The translations under genes and the position numbers were made by a program. Positions 50,964-62,929 of a stretch of 64,000 nt of DNA are shown piece after piece; position 1 is the first letter of the stretch; every line of letters begins with the position of its first letter. Under the pieces are notes generated by a model. The model was given only the letters and a program-made list of their open reading frames with translations. It did no database searches and had not been told where the DNA came from. Source of the DNA: Haliclona indistincta (Eukaryota; Porifera; Demospongiae; Haplosclerida; Chalinidae); the NCBI GenBank assembly GCA_964017065.1, contig OZ024783.1, positions 15,856,902 to 15,920,901 on the forward strand, written 5' to 3'.

Positions 50964-51480
50964 TTAGACAGAAATCTTATGATGAGGAAGTGATGTAATT
51001 TCAATTCAAATGGTGCCTACTTCTGAAGTGTTCATGAGAAGAGAGTCACTTATTAACTAAATCTTCACGTGTGTATTAGCATAAAGTGTGTAACAATTTA
51101 TTGTGAGCATTCGAAAACTTGCACATAGTTTTGAATAAACAGTTTTGACTAACACGTAGAAACTGCATACTGGATGAGCCAAGTGTAAATGGATAGATTA
51201 ATAGAATAAATTAATTATTAATTATAATTATGTATATAATTCTCACATGTGCAAAGGGGCATAGAATGTTTGCGTGATCAAGGGAATCATTATTTTTTTG
51301 AAGTTTCCTATAATTATTGTAAAATGGAGCTCATATAATGTACAGTCTACATGTGCTAGCTAGCCGCTAGTAGTACCACATGTAGTTGCAGGGATGGTTA
51401 CTAGCAGGCTATCAAAGTGCACAAATAAAGCGCGCATGCATTGTCCTTTATGCTAGCTCCTAAGATAAGCTGCATACATG
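50964..51480. other. No gene seen
   Basis: AT-rich sequence after the TM-family pseudogene; no repeat boundary recognised. Confidence 0.35.
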
Positions 51481-51482
51481 TA

Positions 51483-51846
51483 CAGTACCGTTCACGAGTA
51501 AGTGGACCAACACCCGCGGGAGACTCGCAGGCAACCCGGGGGTAATTTTGTCTTGCCCGCGGAACCGTGTATCATTATACACATTAACCGAGTGTAGATG
51601 CGAATACAGAGTGCGTCACGCGCTGGAGCGGATACGTGCGAGCACTGTATATGCTCGCGCAAGTCACACAACGACAACGTGAGTCTGCCTAGCTATCTAG
51701 CGGGGCGCGAGTGCATGCAAGGCTGCATAAGGGCCGGTGGTTAGTGTGGTGCGGCCAGCGGGTACACGTTCACGGACCCGCGGGCACCCCCGATTTACGT
51801 GCGGTTAGCCCGCGGGTTTGAGTACACTTACTCGTGAACGGTACTG
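51483..51846. mobile_element. 364-bp MITE with TA flanks
   Basis: CAGTACCGTTCACGAGTAAG and its inverted end CTTACTCGTGAACGGTACTG are flanked by TA (51481-51482 and 51847-51848). Further inward CCCGCGGG recurs in both arms. CAGT ends with TA duplication suit the Tc1/mariner superfamily. Confidence 0.85.
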
Positions 51847-51848
51847 TA

Positions 51849-52685
51849 TAGTGCAGCTATTGATGTAGGGATGTTGGGAAGGTGTTGTGCCACCAATGTT
51901 TGATCACAGCCAGTATCTATTCTACAACTGTTTGGATTCTTTTCACTATGTCAGCATAAAATTTTCTGTTGTTTGATCTTCCAGTGTTGTTATCACTGTT
52001 GCTGTGGTACGTAAAGTATCATAATAGGAACACACGTTTAATTCCTACAGAGTTACAAGGTAGTGTCTATTGTGTTTGACCTGTTAGTGCTGTTTTCACC
52101 GTTGTTGCAGTATAGAATAACAATATTAGAGGACTATATACCGGGCCGTACGTGTGTGTGAATGAAGTGAGAAATGATTAGTGCAAGACATAATTATTGT
52201 GAATAGCAGTACATGTAATATCACACACAGTTACAATGGACAACACATTATCTGGTTTCCAAGGTGATAGAGTCCACTGTCAGTATGGTTAGGTAATTAT
52301 AAGCCATAATAATATAACTTGAGTGGTGCACATTAACTGTGAGATAGTCATGCCTAGGGAACACACTCAAGAATGTGTGAAATAGCCCCTCAGGCAAATC
52401 ATGCATTCGGTCGTGTATCTTATACACATGTACACTAGTTGGTCATGAAATAACCTATGTGTAATTATAATTATACTATAATAATTATCAATTCTTAGAG
52501 TATAATAAGGTAGTGCCTATATGTTTAGCCTGTCAGTGCTGTTGTTACTATTGTTGTGGTACACTGTTACAGGAATACAACACAAACTAACTTCCTACCT
52601 ACCGTTTGATGAGTAACTTGTGCGTAATGTTAAATCTCATACCATGCAGGCCTTTGAAGGACCCTGTGAGCTTGGTCACACTAAT
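51849..52685. other. No gene seen; weak local duplication
   Basis: Segments near 51985-52050, 52085-52120 and 52530-52570 share GTTRTYACTGTTG-TGTGGTAC and AAGGTAGTG words, possibly old tandem copies. No exon recognised. Confidence 0.35.
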
Positions 52686-53041
52686 AAATGAGTTATCAAT
52701 GAGTTGTAGCACAAGTTTGGATGAGTGCTGGTAACACAATTCAGAAAAAGTTTAGATGAGTGTAGAATTGTGTGGATGGCTACATGCAATGCATCTCTGG
52801 AAACAAAGGGTCAAACAAGTGCCACAGCACATGCCTGTCTTACATGCATGATGTCCTCCCAATCATAATAGTGTTTAAATCTAACAGTTATGTTGTTCCA
52901 TGTTGACAATAATTATTATGCGTTACAACATCAGTTCCACTTACTGCGCCACGAGGAAATTATGTCCATTGTCATCAGGTATAATGCATTACTACGTCAC
53001 TACTGTAACAATACAATAATGAACTTGACTTTCCACTGCTG

Positions 53042-53049
53042 TATAAAAG
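53042..53049 (+). promoter_or_regulatory. TATA box of the secreted-protein gene
   Basis: TATAAAAG lies 53 bp upstream of the ATG, with a CAGTCA initiator-like site 25-30 bp downstream. The second copy is at 57827-57834. It supports transcription of an intronless gene from here. Confidence 0.6.
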
Positions 53050-53101
53050 TGGTCATGCTTCAGTCACTTTGCGATAACTTACATATTGCTACTGAAAGTG
53101 C

Positions 53102-54490
53102 ATGACAATGAAATCGTCAGTTGCAGTCATATTCTGCAGCTTGATGGTTTCAGCTTACTTATACCAAGCTGATGGAAAAGATTTATTGACGGATGTGGAT
53201 ACATTTACCCCTCAGAGTCTGTTTCAGCATTACAGGCGAGTCTGGAGATCGACACGTCTAAGTGATGCTGATCATGCTAAAGATTACCCTCTAGAAGGAC
53301 CAGCACCTGGTCTTAGTTACTTCACTCCTGTCACAGAACAACTGATCCACAATGGAACAATGTCTTTGCCTACTATTTTGGGACAGTATAATCGTATCAC
53401 AGAGGAAGAGAAAAAAGATCTTTTCGATAAAACAGAGAAGCTGCAAGAATGCTGGGAAAAGGAGCGTTCTGAGAGTGTAGGCCGGCCAAGATCTACACGA
53501 CCCGGGAAATAGCAAAAGGAGAGACTGAGTTGAAACTAATAGAGTGCGTAAGTCAGAATGGACCTGCATTTTTAAAGCTTTGGCAAGAGCCTTTGGAACA
53601 GAATCTGATGCATCAGATACTGCGGCTGTTCATGTCGAGTTTGGTATAGGATTTGCTGCAGGACTCTACTTTTCAGGCAGTGGTGGAGTAGGATTTGATG
53701 TACCTGAGTTGAAAACTGCAAAGATTACATCCACAACATGCTGGGGTGTTAAATTTGATGTGTCTTTTGGTGGTGGTATATCAGTGTCTTTTTTGCCTAA
53801 AATGAGCGATCTATTGGGAACAGCAGTAACAATAGAATTAGGGATGGACGTTCCAGGAACAGAAATTGGCTTTGACTTCCTGATTCACTACAGTCCAGCT
53901 GATAGGAAATTTGTTGGCTTTGGTCTGGCCTTCGGAATGGGAATCGGACTGTCTCCAGTTGACTTCGCTTCCAGTAGGTGTAGTACAAACCTGATCGCTG
54001 AATACCAGGACTCTGTCAAAATAGCAATGGGTTATGCTGGACCTTCTTGGACATGCCATCTAAATCTTTTGGTGTTGTTAGTGAAGACAAATTTATATGC
54101 TGTCCGGCAAGAAATGCAGCAAAAGGCTGTAATGTCCATAGATGCTGGTTTGATGGAAAGACATGTCCTTTCACTCCAGCAGAAGAATATAACAAAGGAA
54201 CTCCGAAGGGCAGGTCAGCGGCAGTAGCTTTTACAACCTGTCTTGGACGGGATTTCGTTGATATAGCCAGAACTGAATCTCAGTGTCGACATTATTTTCG
54301 ACACAACGCAAACGTGAAGTCTTTGTTTTGGAATGTTAAAACAAATGAATGCTGGGTCAGTACAACTCGATCTTTGGGCACGTGTTCGTGGTCACCAACC
54401 CACCATGTGGAGGTTGGGATTCGCCCAGGGATGACCAACAACCACAATGAGGAAATATTGGAATTCTTCAGCACTGCAGATCTACTGTAA
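53102..54490 (+). pseudogene. Secreted Cys-containing protein with three frame changes, unit 1
   Basis: The ATG at 53102 starts a signal peptide (KSSVAVIFCSLMVSAYLYQA). The reading then needs frame changes between 53473 and 53512, near 53571-53577, and near 54050, each by -1, to remain protein-like to the TAA at 54490; total about 460 residues. The middle part (about 53590-54040) is Gly-rich with alternating hydrophobic residues, likely beta-sheet. The C-terminal part has eight or more cysteines and a stretch (about 54240-54360) faintly like a PAN/apple domain. I do not recognise the family. It may be a decayed gene, a sequence with indel errors, or one that uses recoding; both copies are identical. 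Confidence 0.6.
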
Positions 54491-55399
54491 TTGTCATTTG
54501 TACACTAAAGAATTATAGAAGGATACATTACTGATACTATAATCTGAATACATGCACACACTCTAACAGAACTATAGTTACATAGTCATATGCAGTTCAT
54601 TTCATGCATGCAAGTACAACAAAATTAATAATTATTACAATTTTGGTTGATCTGTGGTTTAAGCTATGCTAATGTTTACGAGTAATTAATACTTTCTTGG
54701 TATCCCAGGATACCAGACAGAAGATCTAAGTATTAAATTTAACATGAAGTTAATGTTGATTGTGAAAGGAAAAGAGCAAAGCGTACTACTATAATAGAGT
54801 CATGAGAACAGAACAAAGCCCTCTCTATAGTATCAGTGTGTGCTGCAGTGCATGTGTATTTAATTATAGAACTTATACCTTTTACGAATGTTTCAATGCA
54901 TAGTGAGAGTATTAGGGACTGGCCCACTTGTGAGGTCAAGTGTCACTATGTGTATACTCAGAGTCCTCTTGAGAAGGTGTATGAATTTACTAGTACTTTA
55001 GTCTATGTGTAGTTATAGGGCAAGTCCCTGCATGCTGAGTGAGATTGAGATTGTTTAGTCCTCTCAGTAAACAGAATGCTGTGCTGTTGTAACCACACCC
55101 ACTCAACAAGACTGCCCACTGTATGCTGTCGTGTTTACATGCTTCCAGGGACAAAACACAGCTAGAGAGCTAAAAGCTTTGACATGTGTACGCATTTGTC
55201 CTTCAGTTGTACCAATACAAATCCAAAGTACAAACAGCTAAACTAGCTGTGGGACACGTAGCTGCTACAGTACATACAAAACGCAGGTATCCGGACATGA
55301 AATTGTGAACACTGATAATAAATAGTTGTTTTCTTTAAAAATAGTACATGTACACAAGTTGGAACATAATGAATGTAGTTGTAGTGTGTTATGTGTGTA

Positions 55400-55489
55400 T
55401 TAGTCTGTGATTAGTTCCTCTACTGCCCAGTCTTCATAGCTACGGTCAGGTAGAAACCGGCGAATAATGATATAGGTACCTTCTTAGCT
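55400..55489 (-). pseudogene. RPB6 last exon, frameshifted (copy 2)
   Basis: Same sequence as the RPB6 exon at 8506-8593 except for two extra bases (TA) in AATGATATAGGTACC, which shift the frame after AKKVP. The GT-AG context is intact. It cannot make the conserved RPB6 C-terminus. Confidence 0.85.
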
Positions 55490-55661
55490 CTGTAGTGAAC
55501 AAGAATATAAATGATATTTTTTAGCAAGCAGGTTTCACTGTACATCAAAATATATGCACATCACTCTACCAACATGTCCAACTGCAAAAGTTTTCAATCA
55601 ACATCATCATTTTTTAATGTCTAGTTGCCCACTAACAGAGCGATACATTGTCACAATAGTA

Positions 55662-55800
55662 CAGTGGAACCTCTCTAATCTGGACACCCTTTGAACCCAC
55701 AAGTAGTGTCCTGATTAGAGAGGTGTCCTAATTTCAGAGGTTGTTGGGTGGAGTATTCGCACTATAGTGAGTGTCCTTATTTGAGGGGTTCCAATGTTTG
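55662..55800. mobile_element. Pogo/Tigger-like MITE, uninterrupted copy
   Basis: CAGTGGAACCTCTCTAATC to GAGGGGTTCCAATG. It is the same insertion as 8835-9467 but without the piggyBac-type MITE. Confidence 0.7.
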
Positions 55801-57063
55801 TACACAAAATTAACTTCTGATTCCACAATTCAAGGGTTGTCACCTGCTCAGATTTCCGGCTACATTGTAGCTAAATTTCCTTAGTTTTTAACAGCAGTAG
55901 TTTACATTGTCACACAGCACTAGTGGGTTATAGTAAGGACCACAATGGAGTGGCTCATTGGTGGCTACTCTGATACCAAACACACTTGACTAATTTAATT
56001 GTTAAAAGGATATAATGAAGTACCAACCAACCAATAAAACCACATGATAATAGAGTGTTTACACACATAGTGCAAATATACGTAAGTACAATATACTATT
56101 TTCTCACTAACATTAATTTCACAGCTTCATCTCACATTAATTACCAGTCCTTAGAAGACTCCAATATCTGCTCACTATATATACATTGATAGTCTTACTC
56201 GTCAGTACTTGAGTGACTGGCCTGGTCACGTGTGTATTACACAATCACAAGATGGCATCTAACACTTAGCTGAGCGAATAAAAACGCTTTGTCTTCATAA
56301 ATATTTTAACTACAGTGTAACAGACACCCCTAAAATAAGGACACCTACTATTATGTGGACAATAGATAGTTTGTATGTTTAACAACCCCTGAAGTCAGGA
56401 CACTACATGCCGGTCTCTGTCTGGATTAGAGAAATTCCGCTGTATAGTTGTTCAGACCATGAATCTGACGTTGGTAATTATTCAAGAAGCCCATGAAGCT
56501 GTACTAGTGAGACTTAATTCACTCAAGCTTAGACCAAATACAAAGGGGAAATCTGCTACATGTGCAGTCAGAGTATTTCACACCTCCAGTGAAGTAAATA
56601 TGTGCTGATGCGCCTAATAAAGAACGCTTTTTTTCAGACAATATGCACCTATACACGAGCTGTGCCTAATAACATGCCAATACGGTAACCCTCCATGACA
56701 TGTGATAAAATTCTATATTACGGAAGCACTAGTTTTTTTACATGTAGGTCTCAAAGGCATCTGGATTACAGTGGAACCCCCTCACTGTGGACACCCCTGA
56801 AATAAGGACACCAATCATAATGTGGGCTCTGTGTGTGGTTCCAAATCGACACCGTGTATGTATAACAACCCTGAAGTAATGACACCTCTCTAATCAGGAC
56901 AACATGTGTGGGTCATGAAGGGTGTCCTGATTAGAGGGTTTCCACGGTTCTATAACACAAGAAAGGGAAAATCTGAACCAGGACAATTTGTGTTAAAATG
57001 CAGATAAACCAACCTCCAATGTACACTAGGTATGATTCACACATGTGTGTGTACTCACTTTAA

Positions 57064-57470
57064 CCCTTCAAGTGCGGACAGCAATTCTAGCCTCTATTTT
57101 GTGAATTTCGCTAACCTTTGAAACCATTAGACAGACAAACTAGCGCTGTGATCACTGTTAATATGCAAAATCAACTTGCACAACGTGCGGGCTTGTTGTC
57201 AATGACAATTGCGGTTAACCACGCCCACTTGACGATCTACCAACTGTCGTGTGCTAGCATCACTCTCACCGGAGCAAAAAACGCCGCTTGTTTGGTCAAA
57301 ACAGCACGTGTGAGACAAAGTTAGTGCACGTATGGCTGCTTTTTATCTCAAGAAGCCGCTGGAGACTCAGTCGTGCTAGGTAATCCTGCCATAGCTCTGC
57401 TTGGCGGGGCCGCAGGCCCCGCCAATGGCTCGCCATCACACCCCACATAGCTGTATTTGGTCTATGGGTG
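57064..57470 (+). mobile_element. Truncated piggyBac-type MITE at the tandem-duplication junction
   Basis: The element starts after TTAA (57060-57063) and is identical to the first 407 bp of 61849-62341; it stops exactly where unit 2 begins. Confidence 0.9.
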
Positions 57471-60400
57471 AAATGAGTTATCAATGAGTTGTAGCACAAG
57501 TTTGGATGAGTGCTGGTAACACAATTCAGAAAAAGTTTAGATGAGTGTAGAATTGTGTGGATGGCTACATGCAATGCATCTCTGGAAACAAAGGGTCAAA
57601 CAAGTGCCACAGCACATGCCTGTCTTACATGCATGATGTCCTCCCAATCATAATAGTGTTTAAATCTAACAGTTATGTTGTTCCATGTTGACAATAATTA
57701 TTATGCGTTACAACATCAGTTCCACTTACTGCGCCACGAGGAAATTATGTCCATTGTCATCAGGTATAATGCATTACTACGTCACTACTGTAACAATACA
57801 ATAATGAACTTGACTTTCCACTGCTGTATAAAAGTGGTCATGCTTCAGTCACTTTGCGATAACTTACATATTGCTACTGAAAGTGCATGACAATGAAATC
57901 GTCAGTTGCAGTCATATTCTGCAGCTTGATGGTTTCAGCTTACTTATACCAAGCTGATGGAAAAGATTTATTGACGGATGTGGATACATTTACCCCTCAG
58001 AGTCTGTTTCAGCATTACAGGCGAGTCTGGAGATCGACACGTCTAAGTGATGCTGATCATGCTAAAGATTACCCTCTAGAAGGACCAGCACCTGGTCTTA
58101 GTTACTTCACTCCTGTCACAGAACAACTGATCCACAATGGAACAATGTCTTTGCCTACTATTTTGGGACAGTATAATCGTATCACAGAGGAAGAGAAAAA
58201 AGATCTTTTCGATAAAACAGAGAAGCTGCAAGAATGCTGGGAAAAGGAGCGTTCTGAGAGTGTAGGCCGGCCAAGATCTACACGACCCGGGAAATAGCAA
58301 AAGGAGAGACTGAGTTGAAACTAATAGAGTGCGTAAGTCAGAATGGACCTGCATTTTTAAAGCTTTGGCAAGAGCCTTTGGAACAGAATCTGATGCATCA
58401 GATACTGCGGCTGTTCATGTCGAGTTTGGTATAGGATTTGCTGCAGGACTCTACTTTTCAGGCAGTGGTGGAGTAGGATTTGATGTACCTGAGTTGAAAA
58501 CTGCAAAGATTACATCCACAACATGCTGGGGTGTTAAATTTGATGTGTCTTTTGGTGGTGGTATATCAGTGTCTTTTTTGCCTAAAATGAGCGATCTATT
58601 GGGAACAGCAGTAACAATAGAATTAGGGATGGACGTTCCAGGAACAGAAATTGGCTTTGACTTCCTGATTCACTACAGTCCAGCTGATAGGAAATTTGTT
58701 GGCTTTGGTCTGGCCTTCGGAATGGGAATCGGACTGTCTCCAGTTGACTTCGCTTCCAGTAGGTGTAGTACAAACCTGATCGCTGAATACCAGGACTCTG
58801 TCAAAATAGCAATGGGTTATGCTGGACCTTCTTGGACATGCCATCTAAATCTTTTGGTGTTGTTAGTGAAGACAAATTTATATGCTGTCCGGCAAGAAAT
58901 GCAGCAAAAGGCTGTAATGTCCATAGATGCTGGTTTGATGGAAAGACATGTCCTTTCACTCCAGCAGAAGAATATAACAAAGGAACTCCGAAGGGCAGGT
59001 CAGCGGCAGTAGCTTTTACAACCTGTCTTGGACGGGATTTCGTTGATATAGCCAGAACTGAATCTCAGTGTCGACATTATTTTCGACACAACGCAAACGT
59101 GAAGTCTTTGTTTTGGAATGTTAAAACAAATGAATGCTGGGTCAGTACAACTCGATCTTTGGGCACGTGTTCGTGGTCACCAACCCACCATGTGGAGGTT
59201 GGGATTCGCCCAGGGATGACCAACAACCACAATGAGGAAATATTGGAATTCTTCAGCACTGCAGATCTACTGTAATTGTCATTTGTACACTAAAGAATTA
59301 TAGAAGGATACATTACTGATACTATAATCTGAATACATGCACACACTCTAACAGAACTATAGTTACATAGTCATATGCAGTTCATTTCATGCATGCAAGT
59401 ACAACAAAATTAATAATTATTACAATTTTGGTTGATCTGTGGTTTAAGCTATGCTAATGTTTACGAGTAATTAATACTTTCTTGGTATCCCAGGATACCA
59501 GACAGAAGATCTAAGTATTAAATTTAACATGAAGTTAATGTTGATTGTGAAAGGAAAAGAGCAAAGCGTACTACTATAATAGAGTCATGAGAACAGAACA
59601 AAGCCCTCTCTATAGTATCAGTGTGTGCTGCAGTGCATGTGTATTTAATTATAGAACTTATACCTTTTACGAATGTTTCAATGCATAGTGAGAGTATTAG
59701 GGACTGGCCCACTTGTGAGGTCAAGTGTCACTATGTGTATACTCAGAGTCCTCTTGAGAAGGTGTATGAATTTACTAGTACTTTAGTCTATGTGTAGTTA
59801 TAGGGCAAGTCCCTGCATGCTGAGTGAGATTGAGATTGTTTAGTCCTCTCAGTAAACAGAATGCTGTGCTGTTGTAACCACACCCACTCAACAAGACTGC
59901 CCACTGTATGCTGTCGTGTTTACATGCTTCCAGGGACAAAACACAGCTAGAGAGCTAAAAGCTTTGACATGTGTACGCATTTGTCCTTCAGTTGTACCAA
60001 TACAAATCCAAAGTACAAACAGCTAAACTAGCTGTGGGACACGTAGCTGCTACAGTACATACAAAACGCAGGTATCCGGACATGAAATTGTGAACACTGA
60101 TAATAAATAGTTGTTTTCTTTAAAAATAGTACATGTACACAAGTTGGAACATAATGAATGTAGTTGTAGTGTGTTATGTGTGTATTAGTCTGTGATTAGT
60201 TCCTCTACTGCCCAGTCTTCATAGCTACGGTCAGGTAGAAACCGGCGAATAATGATATAGGTACCTTCTTAGCTCTGTAGTGAACAAGAATATAAATGAT
60301 ATTTTTTAGCAAGCAGGTTTCACTGTACATCAAAATATATGCACATCACTCTACCAACATGTCCAACTGCAAAAGTTTTCAATCAACATCATCATTTTTT

Positions 60401-62255
60401 AATGTCTAGTTGCCCACTAACAGAGCGATACATTGTCACAATAGTACAGTGGAACCTCTCTAATCTGGACACCCTTTGAACCCACAAGTAGTGTCCTGAT
60501 TAGAGAGGTGTCCTAATTTCAGAGGTTGTTGGGTGGAGTATTCGCACTATAGTGAGTGTCCTTATTTGAGGGGTTCCAATGTTTGTACACAAAATTAACT
60601 TCTGATTCCACAATTCAAGGGTTGTCACCTGCTCAGATTTCCGGCTACATTGTAGCTAAATTTCCTTAGTTTTTAACAGCAGTAGTTTACATTGTCACAC
60701 AGCACTAGTGGGTTATAGTAAGGACCACAATGGAGTGGCTCATTGGTGGCTACTCTGATACCAAACACACTTGACTAATTTAATTGTTAAAAGGATATAA
60801 TGAAGTACCAACCAACCAATAAAACCACATGATAATAGAGTGTTTACACACATAGTGCAAATATACGTAAGTACAATATACTATTTTCTCACTAACATTA
60901 ATTTCACAGCTTCATCTCACATTAATTACCAGTCCTTAGAAGACTCCAATATCTGCTCACTATATATACATTGATAGTCTTACTCGTCAGTACTTGAGTG
61001 ACTGGCCTGGTCACGTGTGTATTACACAATCACAAGATGGCATCTAACACTTAGCTGAGCGAATAAAAACGCTTTGTCTTCATAAATATTTTAACTACAG
61101 TGTAACAGACACCCCTAAAATAAGGACACCTACTATTATGTGGACAATAGATAGTTTGTATGTTTAACAACCCCTGAAGTCAGGACACTACATGCCGGTC
61201 TCTGTCTGGATTAGAGAAATTCCGCTGTATAGTTGTTCAGACCATGAATCTGACGTTGGTAATTATTCAAGAAGCCCATGAAGCTGTACTAGTGAGACTT
61301 AATTCACTCAAGCTTAGACCAAATACAAAGGGGAAATCTGCTACATGTGCAGTCAGAGTATTTCACACCTCCAGTGAAGTAAATATGTGCTGATGCGCCT
61401 AATAAAGAACGCTTTTTTTCAGACAATATGCACCTATACACGAGCTGTGCCTAATAACATGCCAATACGGTAACCCTCCATGACATGTGATAAAATTCTA
61501 TATTACGGAAGCACTAGTTTTTTTACATGTAGGTCTCAAAGGCATCTGGATTACAGTGGAACCCCCTCACTGTGGACACCCCTGAAATGAGGACACCAAT
61601 CATAATGTGGGCTCTGTGTGTGGTTCCAAATCGACACCGTGTATGTATAACAACCCTGAAGTAATGACACCTCTCTAATCAGGACAACATGTGTGGGTCA
61701 TGAAGGGTGTCCTGATTAGAGGGTTTCCACGGTTCTATAACACAAGAAAGGGAAAATCTGAACCAGGACAATTTGTGTTAAAATGCAGATAAACCAACCT
61801 CCAATGTACACTAGGTATGATTCACACATGTGTGTGTACTCACTTTAACCCTTCAAGTGCGGACAGCAATTCTAGCCTCTATTTTGTGAATTTCGCTAAC
61901 CTTTGAAACCATTAGACAGACAAACTAGCGCTGTGATCACTGTTAATATGCAAAATCAACTTGCACAACGTGCGGGCTTGTTGTCAATGACAATTGCGGT
62001 TAACCACGCCCACTTGACGATCTACCAACTGTCGTGTGCTAGCATCACTCTCACCGGAGCAAAAAACGCCGCTTGTTTGGTCAAAACAGCACGTGTGAGA
62101 CAAAGTTAGTGCACGTATGGCTGCTTTTTATCTCAAGAAGCCGCTGGAGACTCAGTCGTGCTAGGTAATCCTGCCATAGCTCTGCTTGGCGGGGCCGCAG
62201 GCCCCGCCAATGGCTCGCCATCACACCCCACATAGCTGTATTTGGTCTATGGGTG
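57471..62255. repeat. 4,785-bp tandem duplication, unit 2
   Basis: Second unit; its right end runs on into the rest of the piggyBac-type MITE and the flanking single-copy sequence, so this end is the original right flank. Confidence 0.95.
57887..59275 (+). pseudogene. Secreted Cys-containing protein with three frame changes, unit 2
   Basis: Identical to 53102-54490, including all three frame changes and the TATA box (57827-57834). The breaks therefore arose before the tandem duplication. Confidence 0.6.
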
Positions 62256-62412
62256 AAATAAACTATCTTCGAATTTTAACGCCCACTTCCGGTGACGTCA
62301 AACTTGCCGGGCGACTATAGTCGCCCGCCGCATGTGAAGGGTTAACTCCTTGGTTGCTATCTTGAGTGGATCAGTCTCTCCATCCAGCTCTACCATTACC
62401 GGGGCACCCATA
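60185..62412 (-). pseudogene. RPB6 last two exons, broken by a frameshift and a MITE
   Basis: The last exon (60274-60185) has the same 2-nt insertion as at 55400-55489. The preceding exon is 62412-62342 plus 61848-61844, split by a piggyBac-type MITE whose TTAA target lies inside the exon five bases from the donor. The remaining coding part differs from copy 1 only by two synonymous changes that I can see (Asp GAC/GAT and Ala GCG/GCA), so the exon was under constraint until recently. Confidence 0.85.
61849..62341 (+). mobile_element. 493-bp piggyBac-type MITE inserted in RPB6 exon
   Basis: TTAA at 61845-61848 and 62342-62345; ends CCCTTCAAGTGCGG and CCGCATGTGAAGGG. The empty site is 10942-10945 in copy 1. 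An internal hairpin GCGGGGCCGCAGGCCCCGC lies near 62190-62207. Confidence 0.9.
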
Positions 62413-62650
62413 CTGAGAGAGAATAGACATGATAATAATAACACACAGATTATGATGTGTGTTCACTGTTTGAAACTGGTTTGGTGACTGAATTACACAT
62501 TGATAACAAATTTGATACAAATTCAATCTACTTGATTGAATTTGTGAAACGGAATTTAATTCCAACATTGACCACTCTAATCATGTGCTCTGAATCAGTT
62601 GCTGTTTAATTCAGCTACCAGAACCTCATTAGTGCCGGTACATCGATCAG

Positions 62651-62929
62651 CAAGAGTTCATTACCTAAGAGTATGCAACCGTCAATATACCCCCTAGGAC
62701 GGCGTTTGACATTTTCTACGTCACAAGTTTACACAACCAAGCCAACCTCAGTCAGGCTCAGTGATGATAGCATTACCACAGAGTGATGATTATCATTACA
62801 GCTGTTGTGAATATCATTAGCATAGCAGCCCTAATGCTTTCTGCTGTATAAACTTGTGACGTCGAAAATGTCAAACGCCGTCCTAGGGGGTATATTGACG
62901 GTTGCATACTCTTAGGTAATGTACTCTTG
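62651..62929. mobile_element. 279-bp palindromic MITE with 7-bp target duplication
   Basis: CGATCAG at 62644-62650 and 62930-62936 flanks inverted arms CAAGAGTTCATTACCTAAGA and TCTTAGGTAATGTACTCTTG. The arms run about 90 bp (CCCCCTAGGACGGCGTTTGA). Copy 1 has an empty site at about 11140-11147. Confidence 0.85.

Larger units (their letters stand above)
54683..57063. repeat. Segmental duplication, partial copy 2
   Basis: Matches 7815-10940 of copy 1; created when the tandem duplication copied the left part of the 59468-64000 segment. It holds a frameshifted RPB6 last exon but lacks the preceding exon. Confidence 0.85.
52686..57470. repeat. 4,785-bp tandem duplication, unit 1
   Basis: Unit 1 aligns base for base with 57471-62255 at a constant offset of 4,785; the one difference I found is A at 56804 against G at 61589. 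The junction at 57471 joins a sequence cut inside a piggyBac-type MITE to the start of the unit with AAAT shared by both parents. Confidence 0.95.

Noticed and set aside
52890..53105. 71-codon frame upstream of the secreted-protein gene (and at 57675)
   Set aside because: It lies across the TATA box and has no protein-like character.
53473..54060. Explaining the frame changes of the secreted-protein gene by short introns
   Set aside because: The successive frames overlap or abut within a few bases, leaving no room for GT-AG introns.
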